Of a DNA stretch of 13,490 nucleotides, positions 8,301 to 13,490 are shown piece after piece (position 1 is the first letter of the stretch; each line of letters starts with the position of its first letter). The notes beneath the pieces are model-generated. The model worked only from the letters and a program-made list of their open reading frames with translations, was not told the origin of the DNA and did no database searches. The DNA comes from Candidatus Dadabacteria bacterium (GTDB taxonomy: Bacteria; Desulfobacterota_D; UBA1144; Nemesobacterales; UBA2774): NCBI GenBank assembly GCA_030632765.1, contig DAOVUC010000016.1, positions 1 through 13,490 on the forward strand, in the 5' to 3' direction. The position numbers and the translations under genes are program-made.

Positions 8301-10118
8301 TTAATGAGACAAATGTCTCTTCAATACTTGCGCTAACTTTTTATTTAAACCGGGAACAGATGCAATCTCGTCCACCGTTGCATCCCTGATTTTAGATATG
8401 GCTCCGAAACGCTTGATAAGTTCTTTTTTACGTTTAACTCCTATGCCGGGCACGCCGTCGAGCTCGGAGATAAGAGCCCTCTTTCCTCTTAGCTTTTTAT
8501 GATAAGTAATAGCGAACCTGTGCGCTTCGTCTCTGACCCTCATAAGAAGGAAAAGCGCTTCTGAATTCTTAGAAAACATAATTGAATTTTTTCTCCCGTA
8601 TATATAAATCTTGTCACTCTCCCCCTCCTCTCTCCCTTTTGCTATAGAAGCAAGGTCCACTTTCTCCAGATACCCTATCTCGCTTAATACTTGCTGGGCT
8701 ATGTTTAGCTGGCCCTTCCCTCCGTCTATTAAAATCAAACCCGGAATCTCCCACCCCTCCTGCTCGGCTCTTGCCATTCTTCTGGATAAAACCTCATACA
8801 TGCTCGCATAGTCGTTTGGGCCTTGTACGTTTTTTATTTTAAACCTCTTATAGCTTTCTTTGGCCGGGGCCCCGTTTTCAAACTTTACCATAGAAGCTAC
8901 CGCGGTAGCTCCCTGTGTATTGGAAATATCAAAACACTCTATGGCTGCCGGAAGTCTAGCGAGATGAAGAGATGATTTAATTCTCTCAAGCAGTCCAATC
9001 TCCTTAAGTTCTTCTGCGTATTTTCTCTGGAAACTCTCAAGCGAATTCCTGTTTGCAAGCTCTACCTCTTTAACCTTTACTCCACGCTCGGGGACATTTA
9101 TGCGCACCTTCCTCCCCTGTTTTTGAGACAGCCATACCGCAATGGCTTGGGCTCTCTCTACACAGATGGGGATAACAATCTCTTTCGGCACAAATCTATT
9201 CCCCCCATAAAACCGAGATAAAAATTCTTCTAAAACCTCACTGTCTTCCCCCCCCGCATTTTTGAAACTGTAGTACGCCCTATCCACCAAACTGCCTCCA
9301 CGGAAAAAGAGAATAGAAAATTCGACCTGCCGCCCTTCCCTATAAAACCCTACTACGTCTTTATCTTTGATGCTCGGCGTTACAAACATTTGACCGTCCA
9401 GGTTTTTCTTTAGCAGCCTGATCTGGTCCCTGTAATTGGCTGCGTCCTCATATCTCATCTCACTGGAGGCTTTTTTCATACTGTCACTCAGGAGTTTGAT
9501 AATACGCTTCTTCTCCCCTTTTAAAAACATGCGCGTCTGCTCCACCACCTCCTGGTATCCCTCTTCTCCTGATTTGCCGGCGCACGGCCCCAGACAGAGA
9601 CCCATATAGTACTTAAGGCAGGGTCTGGCCGCGTGCCGCTTGAATTTTTCATTATTACAGTCCCTAAGTGGGAATATTTTATGAATGAGCCGCTTAGCTT
9701 TTTTAAGCGCATCGGCAGATGCGAACGGTCCGTAATATATTGCCCCATCTTTTAAAACTCTTCTTGTAAGTGAAAGTCTGGGGAATGTTTCCCTTGGATC
9801 TAGCCTTAGTGATAAGTAGTTTTTATCATCCTTTAACCGGATATTGTATCTGGGCTTTTTTTGTTTGATGAGGGAGCTTTCTAAGATAAGAGCCTCCCGC
9901 TCATTTCGGGTTACAAAATAATCCACATCGGCCACTTCTTTTATTAAGGACACAATCTGTGGTTTTTGCCCCCCTGCCCTTTCATTTAAATAAGATCGTA
10001 TTCGGCTCCTTAAGTTTTTAGCTTTCCCTATATATATGGAGCGGCCCTTCGCATCCTTTAAGAGGTATACACCTGCCGATTGCGGAATGGATTTAACTTT
10101 CTCTTTGCTAAAGCTCAT
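8301..10118 (-). CDS. uvrC: Excinuclease ABC subunit C
   Basis: UvrC makes both incisions around the lesion after UvrB has verified it. At 605 residues it is full length. An N-terminal GIY-YIG nuclease (GVY at 16-18, YIG at 29-31) makes the 3' cut. A four-cysteine region (Cys154, Cys167, Cys175, Cys179) follows, then a UVR domain for UvrB binding (about 203-240). The RNase H-like C-terminal nuclease makes the 5' cut and has Asp397, Asp436, Asp465 and His533 in the expected motifs (ECFDISN, GPNDYAS, LILIDGGKGQ, DEAHRFA). Two helix-hairpin-helix motifs (about 552-605) bind DNA. The ATG (10116-10118) lacks a ribosome site and is directly preceded by TATAAT on the coding strand. Oddity: codons 404-408 contain a 16-bp palindrome with the same TACCGCGGTA core as the arrays in the partition gene 2 kb away. 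Confidence 0.97.
   Translation of the reverse strand: MSFSKEKVKSIPQSAGVYLLKDAKGRSIYIGKAKNLRSRIRSYLNERAGGQKPQIVSLIKEVADVDYFVTRNEREALILESSLIKQKKPRYNIRLKDDKNYLSLRLDPRETFPRLSLTRRVLKDGAIYYGPFASADALKKAKRLIHKIFPLRDCNNEKFKRHAARPCLKYYMGLCLGPCAGKSGEEGYQEVVEQTRMFLKGEKKRIIKLLSDSMKKASSEMRYEDAANYRDQIRLLKKNLDGQMFVTPSIKDKDVVGFYREGRQVEFSILFFRGGSLVDRAYYSFKNAGGEDSEVLEEFLSRFYGGNRFVPKEIVIPICVERAQAIAVWLSQKQGRKVRINVPERGVKVKEVELANRNSLESFQRKYAEELKEIGLLERIKSSLHLARLPAAIECFDISNTQGATAVASMVKFENGAPAKESYKRFKIKNVQGPNDYASMYEVLSRRMARAEQEGWEIPGLILIDGGKGQLNIAQQVLSEIGYLEKVDLASIAKGREEGESDKIYIYGRKNSIMFSKNSEALFLLMRVRDEAHRFAITYHKKLRGKRALISELDGVPGIGVKRKKELIKRFGAISKIRDATVDEIASVPGLNKKLAQVLKRHLSH
8895..8910. repeat. 16-bp palindrome with TACCGCGGTA core inside uvrC
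   Basis: AGCTACCGCGGTAGCT is a perfect 16-bp palindrome. Its central 10 bases are identical to the consensus unit of the two arrays in the neighbouring winged-helix gene (11038-11083 and 11455-11524). It lies in the UvrC segment ATAVAS and stands alone. It could be an outlying binding site or chance. Confidence 0.4.
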
Positions 10119-10187
10119 ATATTATAAAAATAAAGGATATTACTTATCAGGCAACTCCGCCGTGCAGCATTTTTAAAATAAAATATT

Positions 10188-10721
10188 TTATGACTGCCCC
10201 TCTACGGCACTCTTAAGATTGGAAAGTCCTTTGTCAAACGTCTCCCCCACCATTGCACCCATCATCATTGCAAAGTAGCCCCCTATAACCGGTGCCCCCA
10301 TATCGCCTGACATTGTCCAAGTGACCTTCGTTTCTCCATCCTCCAAAGGGTCATAAACCATAGCACTCTGACATACATAGGCGCCTCCATCAAAAACAAG
10401 ATCATACGTGATCCCTTCCGTTGGTGAATCTTTTGTAAAGGTAAGCGCCCCATCTCCACTGTCCCCCACCCATGACTGGCTGGCTCCAACTCCTTTAGTC
10501 TTCTCTCCATGGGTTATAACTATTGTTGGATCCTCCTCTCTCCAGGGCTCCCAAAAATTCCAGTTTTCCAGATTACCAACATATTCGTGGATCCGGCTGG
10601 GAGAGGCATTTATTACAATTGACCTTTCTACAGTATAGCTAGTAGGAAGAAATAACCCCACCACAACCACAACGACTATTATTACAATTATTGTGGACAG
10701 CAGTGTTTTTAATATTCTCAT
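10188..10721 (-). CDS. Membrane-anchored SRPBCC-fold protein
   Basis: The 177-residue protein begins with a short basic N-terminus and one hydrophobic helix (about residues 7-25, rich in Val and Ile), then a globular domain. That domain has the START/SRPBCC (polyketide cyclase-like) pattern: YTVERSIVINASPSRIHEYVGNLENW, then W-P alternation (NFWEPWREEDPT), a GVGASQSW strand and a C-terminal amphipathic helix (FDKGLSNLKSAVEG). Such folds bind hydrophobic ligands in a deep cavity; the ligand here is unknown and no catalytic residue can be named. The single helix predicts anchoring at the inner membrane with the domain probably on the outer face. ATG is supported by GGTGGAG five bases upstream. 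It follows the winged-helix gene by 40 bp on the same strand, so it may be read with parA, but its function gives no obvious link to partition. Confidence 0.75.
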   Translation of the reverse strand: MRILKTLLSTIIVIIVVVVVVGLFLPTSYTVERSIVINASPSRIHEYVGNLENWNFWEPWREEDPTIVITHGEKTKGVGASQSWVGDSGDGALTFTKDSPTEGITYDLVFDGGAYVCQSAMVYDPLEDGETKVTWTMSGDMGAPVIGGYFAMMMGAMVGETFDKGLSNLKSAVEGQS

Positions 10722-10761
10722 AATTACTCCACCTAGCCATTATTGTTTTATCATCCCTATT

Positions 10762-11733
10762 TCACTCAACTTGAGATTCTTTCCAAATATCCCTTAAATG
10801 ATCTATATACGTTTTCGGTAAAGATTCTCCCATATCTTTAAAAAGACTTTTAAATTCCGCAATGTGCTTATTTCTATTCTTATCTTTTAATATTCCTAAA
10901 ATAAATGCAGCTTCAATTATCTCCGGTTTTAGATGATCTATAGTTTTATAGAACTTCTCCGCTTTATCATCCCAATCATTATCTGTATATTTTTTGTACA
11001 AGCTCGCAACATTGTCCTTATAATCTCGTTTCCTTATTACCGCGGTAGTTACCGCATTATCTACCGTACTATTTACCGCGGTATTGCTATCCGCGATCTT
11101 CTTCGTCGTAGAATCAATAATCAATCCTGCTTTTTTTCTCTTTTGTGAAATTTCATCCGGATCAAATACCCGAATCTTTCTTCCATAAACACCAAGAGAC
11201 GGCTCCACAACTTTTATGCTTAATTTTTCCTCCAAAGAATGGATCGTTACTCTTATGGTTTTGTCTGATAATCCTGTTTTATCCTTTAATTCTTTTAATC
11301 CGAACCTGCCCTGGTTTGATTTCCTGCCAATGCATTCATTATAAATAGTCCAGTAAACTCTGGATTCGGACGAACTATGCGAATCGTCCAAATTTTTGGA
11401 TCCCATGGTCTTGTTTTGTGCCTTAGAAGAAGGGGATTTGCGAGGTTTTTTATCTACCGCGGTAGTTACCGCAGTATCTAGCGCGCTACTTTCTGCGGTA
11501 GTTACACCGGTATCTATCGCGGTAGTATCTCTTGAGAGCTCTTTGGAAGTCGGAATACTCCTTTCTTTCCTGAAATCATCAAAGTACTTTGTGGCTATTT
11601 TATGTGCGTTTACAGGGCTTGAGCGCTTTTGCATAGACTCCAGCATACTGGACAGGCGCCCTTTGTTTTCAGGCTTTTTCTTTTTAGGAGTCCCTGATGA
11701 TGTATCTTCTGCCTTCGTTTTTTTCATTTTCAT
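10762..11733 (-). CDS. Winged-helix DNA-binding protein, probable ParA partner (ParB-like), with embedded site arrays
   Basis: The 323-residue protein starts with a lysine-rich low-complexity tail (1-25). One winged-helix domain lies at about 125-195 (GLKELKDKTGLSDKTIRVTIHSLEEKL, then VYGRKIRVFDPDEI), and a helical C-terminal region at about 240-323. The linkers on both sides of the winged helix are Thr-Ala-Val repeats (about 70-93 and 217-232), encoded by two arrays of the palindrome TACCGCGGTA every 12 bp. No ParB/Spo0J, ribbon-helix-helix or KorB domain is seen. It starts inside the end of parA (50-base overlap, different frame) with AAGG just upstream of the ATG. That suggests coupled translation and a shared task, and a DNA-binding partner for ParA is the best inference. 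Alternatives are a replication initiator or an autoregulator. The C-terminal domain might contact ParA or mediate dimers. Confidence 0.75.
   Translation of the reverse strand: MKMKKTKAEDTSSGTPKKKKPENKGRLSSMLESMQKRSSPVNAHKIATKYFDDFRKERSIPTSKELSRDTTAIDTGVTTAESSALDTAVTTAVDKKPRKSPSSKAQNKTMGSKNLDDSHSSSESRVYWTIYNECIGRKSNQGRFGLKELKDKTGLSDKTIRVTIHSLEEKLSIKVVEPSLGVYGRKIRVFDPDEISQKRKKAGLIIDSTTKKIADSNTAVNSTVDNAVTTAVIRKRDYKDNVASLYKKYTDNDWDDKAEKFYKTIDHLKPEIIEAAFILGILKDKNRNKHIAEFKSLFKDMGESLPKTYIDHLRDIWKESQVE
11038..11083. repeat. Array B: four 12-bp units on palindrome TACCGCGGTA
   Basis: Four 10-bp units start at 11038, 11050, 11062 and 11074, exactly 12 bp apart. The first and last are perfect TACCGCGGTA; the inner two are TACCGCATTA and TACCGTACTA. 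The array lies inside the winged-helix gene, downstream (in gene order) of the DNA-binding domain. It encodes TAV/STV/NAV/TAV repeats. Confidence 0.9.
11455..11524. repeat. Array A: six 12-bp units on palindrome TACCGCGGTA
   Basis: Six 10-bp units start at 11455, 11467, 11479, 11491, 11503 and 11515, exactly 12 bp apart. They read TACCGCGGTA, TACCGCAGTA, TAGCGCGCTA, TTCTGCGGTA, TACACCGGTA and TATCGCGGTA. Most keep at least one GCGGTA or TACCGC half-site. The array lies before the winged-helix domain in gene order. Spacing and palindromy suggest cooperative binding of a dimeric protein, as on a plasmid centromere. Confidence 0.9.
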
Positions 11734-12493
11734 AGACCTTAATTACGTCTTTGGCCAGTCTCCTATAATCTGTAGCCCCCGCGCAGACAGGGTCATATTC
11801 AAGGATATGCTTACCATATCCACTTGCCTCTTTAAGCTTCACATTGCTATGTATAGGGGAGAAGGTGTTGGGATTAAACTTCTCGTTTATAGCGTTTAGA
11901 ACTGTTTTACTAACCGTTGTCAGCTTATCATGCATTGTGGGTAAACCGTATGGAACTATAGGGAAATCAGGTCTGGATGAATATATCTCAAAAAGGGTCT
12001 CGTCTATCATGTTTACAGCATCAAGAGCCATTGGTTGTGTCTGAACAACTATGATTACATCATCGGCCGCAAAAAAAGCGTTTATCGATAGTGTAGCAAG
12101 GGAAGGGGGGCAATCTACAAGAACAAAATCAAAGTTTTTTCTAAGCTTTTTTATTGATTTCCGCAGTCGGTGATCCTTCTCAATCAAACCCGACATACTA
12201 AGATCGGCTCTACTCATTGCGAGGTTTGCAGGGACCAGATAAAGACCGTGGGTGCCGTGCTCTGTAATCATATTATTAATATCAACCTTATTTGATGAAT
12301 CCGTAAGAAGATCGTTGATGGTCTGATCAAAGTCGTTTGGATTAAACCCCAAGTGAGAAGTCGCGTTAGCTTGAGGATCTAGGTCTATAACAAGAACTTC
12401 AGACCCTTTTTCGGCAAGACATGCGGCAAGATTAACTGTTGTGGTTGTTTTCCCTACACCGCCCTTATGGTTTGCAATAGCTATTACTTTCAA
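11684..12493 (-). CDS. parA: ParA-family partition ATPase
   Basis: ParA-type ATPases (MinD/Mrp superfamily) bind DNA nonspecifically when ATP-bound and move plasmids or chromosomal origins with a centromere-binding partner. The 269-residue protein has the deviant Walker A KGGVGKTTT at 10-18 with its signature lysine (Lys10), the switch I/A' motif DLDPQAN at 37-43, and Walker B FVLVDCPP with Asp127. It lacks the N-terminal helix-turn-helix extension of P1-type ParA, so it is the short type, like Soj and chromosomal ParA; autoregulation then usually falls to the partner. The start is TTG (12491-12493), giving the standard MKVIAIANHKGG beginning, with GGGAG about ten bases upstream. A good promoter lies 64 bases further upstream. 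The 3' end overlaps the winged-helix gene by 50 bases. Soj-like ParA also occurs on chromosomes, so this gene alone does not prove a plasmid. Confidence 0.93.
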   Translation of the reverse strand: MKVIAIANHKGGVGKTTTTVNLAACLAEKGSEVLVIDLDPQANATSHLGFNPNDFDQTINDLLTDSSNKVDINNMITEHGTHGLYLVPANLAMSRADLSMSGLIEKDHRLRKSIKKLRKNFDFVLVDCPPSLATLSINAFFAADDVIIVVQTQPMALDAVNMIDETLFEIYSSRPDFPIVPYGLPTMHDKLTTVSKTVLNAINEKFNPNTFSPIHSNVKLKEASGYGKHILEYDPVCAGATDYRRLAKDVIKVYENEKNEGRRYIIRDS

Positions 12494-12556
12494 CTCTAGG
12501 TTTCTCCCTGATTAAATACCTTAGAATTTAACCGATATCACCTATTTTCTCTAACT

Positions 12557-12585
12557 GTTATATCAATTAAACGAAGCTATATCAA
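12557..12585 (-). promoter_or_regulatory. parA promoter
   Basis: On the minus strand, TTGATA (12580-12585) and TATAAC (12557-12562) are 17 bp apart, a good sigma-70-type match. Transcription would start near 12550, about 57 bases before the parA TTG codon. Confidence 0.65.
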
Positions 12586-12656
12586 GACAAAAGATCTTTT
12601 AAAATAACCCTCTAAACAAATTCAAATAGGGGGGGGTGTAGATAATCCCCTCAGAT

Positions 12657-12692
12657 GCGCTGTTTTATGAATCATTTTTGATAAAAACACGC
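12657..12692. repeat. Imperfect inverted repeat in the parA/initiator spacer
   Basis: GCG-C-TGTTTTAT (12657-12668) faces ATAAAAACA-CGC (12681-12692) across a 12-base centre, pairing with two single-base bulges. It lies upstream of both the parA and initiator promoters, so it could be an operator or part of an origin. Evidence is structural only. Confidence 0.3.
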
Positions 12693-12720
12693 GGGGTCTT
12701 TTATTAACTGATCCTTAACA

Positions 12721-12749
12721 TTGATTTAACTGTTTAAAAATCATATAAT
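12721..12749 (+). promoter_or_regulatory. Promoter of the initiator-like gene
   Basis: TTGATT (12721-12726) and a perfect TATAAT (12744-12749) are 17 bp apart. Transcription would start near 12756, giving a leader of about 160 bases before the ATG at 12918. This start lies just outside the predicted terminator of the antisense RNA. Confidence 0.75.
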
Positions 12750-12764
12750 ATGCTAGCAAGAACA

Positions 12765-12794
12765 TAAAAAAAACCGCCGAAGCTTTAGCGGTTT
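12765..12794 (-). terminator. Intrinsic terminator of the antisense RNA
   Basis: On the minus strand a 7-bp stem (AAACCGC with GCGGTTT) encloses a 10-base loop and runs into eight consecutive T residues (complement of 12766-12773), three of them in the stem. Confidence 0.7.
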
Positions 12795-12830
12795 GCTTAA
12801 AACAACGGCGGCAACCGGAAGGTGGAACAT
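12766..12830 (-). ncRNA. Predicted antisense RNA to the initiator leader, about 65 nt
   Basis: A minus-strand promoter (12836-12865) would start an RNA near 12830. About 36-42 bases later a terminator hairpin forms: AAACCGC and GCGGTTT (complements of 12788-12794 and 12771-12777) followed by a U tail (complement of 12766-12770). No ORF fits in it. The RNA would be wholly complementary to the 5' part of the plus-strand leader that starts near 12756. This is the arrangement of countertranscribed RNAs that limit plasmid initiator synthesis. parA has its own promoter downstream of this terminator, so a parA leader is the less likely reading. Expression is unproven. Confidence 0.6.
12771..12811 (+). 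promoter_or_regulatory. Two exclusive hairpins in the initiator mRNA leader
   Basis: In the plus-strand leader AAACCGC (12771-12777) can pair with GCGGTTT (12788-12794). Alternatively CCGCCG (12774-12779) can pair with CGGCGG (12806-12811). The two structures share bases and exclude each other, so antisense RNA binding could select one. No terminator with a U tail follows on this strand, so any effect on translation or elongation is inference. Confidence 0.45.
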
Positions 12831-12835
12831 TTCTT

Positions 12836-12865
12836 ATGATACACTTTCTCGCTTTTAAATGTCAA
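12836..12865 (-). promoter_or_regulatory. Promoter of the antisense RNA
   Basis: On the minus strand a consensus TTGACA (12860-12865) and TATCAT (12836-12841) are 18 bp apart. By the match to consensus it should be at least as strong as the opposing initiator promoter, as is usual for copy-control antisense RNAs. Confidence 0.7.
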
Positions 12866-12917
12866 GCCTTTTTAATACCTGCAGGGGAACAAACTGGGGT
12901 TTTATTTGGACAACAAT

Positions 12918-13490
12918 ATGTCTGGAACAAAACAAGACAAAACAAAGATAGTTCAGATATGGGGTGAAATCCTAGATGAGGGATTCACAAGCGTTCCCAA
13001 TATCTTATTGAAGTATAGGTCCAAGATAGGATTAAAGCCAAAACATATAATGCTTATAATTGACATTATGTCGTATAAATGGGACGTCGGTTACCCGTTT
13101 CCCAGCTACTCTACACTCTCTCAAAAATCGGGCATTGAGGAAAGAAGCGTTAAGAGGATTACGCAAGATTTAGAGGAGCTCGGATTGCTGGTAAAAACTC
13201 CGAGATTTGACAACGAAACAGGGGCGCAGACTACAACAGTTTTTGATTTTAGACCACTGGTTACAAGGCTTATAGAGGAAATGAATCAAGATAAAGAATT
13301 TTCTAAGAATGAGGAATATTCACCAAGCACAGCTTACCAGGATTATCCGACATCTAAAAAAAAAGCAAGTAAAAACAGGGTGTTTGGCAGGGGTGACAAA
13401 AATGTCAGGGGGGAGGGTGACAAAAAAGTCACGGGGGGGGTGACAAAATTATCACCGGGGGGGGTGACAAAAAAGTCACCCAAAGAATAC
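12918..13490 (+). CDS. Winged-helix replication-initiator-like protein, 5' part (partial)
   Basis: The frame is open from ATG 12918 to the last base (191 codons, no stop), so the gene continues beyond the window. An N-terminal winged helix (about residues 20-110: KHIMLIIDIMSYKW, then FPSYSTLSQKSGIEERSVKRITQDLEELGLL) is of the HTH_36-like type found in phage and plasmid replication proteins. A polar Lys/Ser linker follows (about 125-155), then a Gly-rich repeat segment encoded by four GTGAC-N6-GTCAC palindromes. Lambda O and RepA_N-type initiators likewise carry origin iterons within their own coding sequence, so an initiator with an embedded origin is the leading reading. A phage-type regulator remains possible, because the C-terminal half is missing. 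A TTG at 12906, with GGGG upstream, is an alternative start. A strong promoter, a long leader and a predicted antisense RNA precede it. Confidence 0.75.
   Translation, partial: MSGTKQDKTKIVQIWGEILDEGFTSVPNILLKYRSKIGLKPKHIMLIIDIMSYKWDVGYPFPSYSTLSQKSGIEERSVKRITQDLEELGLLVKTPRFDNETGAQTTTVFDFRPLVTRLIEEMNQDKEFSKNEEYSPSTAYQDYPTSKKKASKNRVFGRGDKNVRGEGDKKVTGGVTKLSPGGVTKKSPKEY
13393..13479. repeat. Four iteron-like palindromes GTGAC-N6-GTCAC in the initiator-like gene
   Basis: Units start at 13393, 13417, 13440 and 13464 (steps of 24, 23 and 24 bp). Units two and four are perfect GTGACAAAAAAGTCAC; unit one ends GTCAG and unit three has ATCAC. Runs of six to eight G separate the later units. The 23-bp step changes the reading phase: units one and two are read as GDK-V, units three and four as VTK-SP. 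The array may continue past the window edge. Confidence 0.92.

Larger units (their letters stand above)
12494..12917. other. Divergent control region between parA and the initiator gene
   Basis: About 420 bases with three predicted promoters (listed separately), a predicted antisense RNA and a leader hairpin switch. It also has a G8 tract (12629-12636) followed by TGTAGATAA, one mismatch from a DnaA box on the minus strand, and an imperfect stem (12657-12692, arms around TGTTTTAT). No TACCGCGGTA or GTGAC-N6-GTCAC site is present here; those repeats are inside the two genes instead. Confidence 0.6.

Noticed and set aside
8306..8319. GAGACAAATGTCTC hairpin as a terminator between uvrB and uvrC
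   Set aside because: The stem is five pairs with no T tail on either strand, and it lies inside the last codons of uvrC.
10178..10191. ATAAAATATTTTAT palindrome at the end of the SRPBCC gene
   Set aside because: It is made only of A and T, has no GC stem or clear T tail, and such palindromes arise easily by chance here.
11396..11899. Plus-strand ORF opposite the winged-helix gene and parA
   Set aside because: It is a shadow of two convincing minus-strand genes and has no recognisable motif or ribosome site.
12637..12645. TGTAGATAA as a DnaA box
   Set aside because: It is a single copy with one mismatch to the consensus and there is no cluster, so it is not called as a feature.

Overview
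The window looks like an AT-rich bacterial genome segment: short intergenic gaps, ATG and TTG starts, and several genes without an obvious Shine-Dalgarno sequence. No rRNA, tRNA, transposase or CRISPR array was seen. I cannot assign the organism. A Gram-negative-type lineage is a weak inference from the mix of nucleotide excision repair genes and a ParA-type partition gene.

Left part (1-2617): two tandem acetoacetate-decarboxylase-family genes, the first cut by the window edge, close with a good intrinsic terminator. A leftward 175-aa gene of unknown function and an AT-rich divergent spacer with palindromes follow. Middle (2618-6266): an intact endonuclease IV gene (nfo), then two decaying genes. 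One is a HerA-like/DUF853 ATPase gene with two frameshifts and an internal stop (3489-4916). The other is the C-terminal stub of an Lhr-type helicase (5597-6119, minus). About 680 bases with no recognisable gene lie between them. Then come convergent uvrB (plus) and uvrC (minus), both full length with catalytic motifs intact.

Right part (10188-13490) is the most interesting. Leftward from 12493 run parA, an overlapping gene for a winged-helix DNA-binding protein, and a membrane-anchored SRPBCC protein. The winged-helix gene carries two arrays of a 12-bp unit built on the palindrome TACCGCGGTA (six units and four units), one on each side of its DNA-binding domain. Divergent from parA, and running off the right end, is a gene for a replication-initiator-like protein with a winged helix (12918 onward). 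It carries four GTGAC-N6-GTCAC palindromes at 23-24 bp spacing inside its coding sequence. The 23-bp step moves the palindrome to another reading frame, so the DNA rather than the peptide is being conserved. Its predicted mRNA leader is covered by a predicted antisense RNA of about 65 nt with its own promoter and terminator.

Together the right part reads as a plasmid-like replication and partition module: initiator with embedded iterons, antisense RNA control, ParA, and a partner with embedded centromere-like sites. It sits beside chromosomal-type DNA repair genes. That suggests a chromid, an integrated replicon, or an unusual chromosomal maintenance locus. These functional roles are inference from architecture; the repeats, promoters and hairpins are seen directly.
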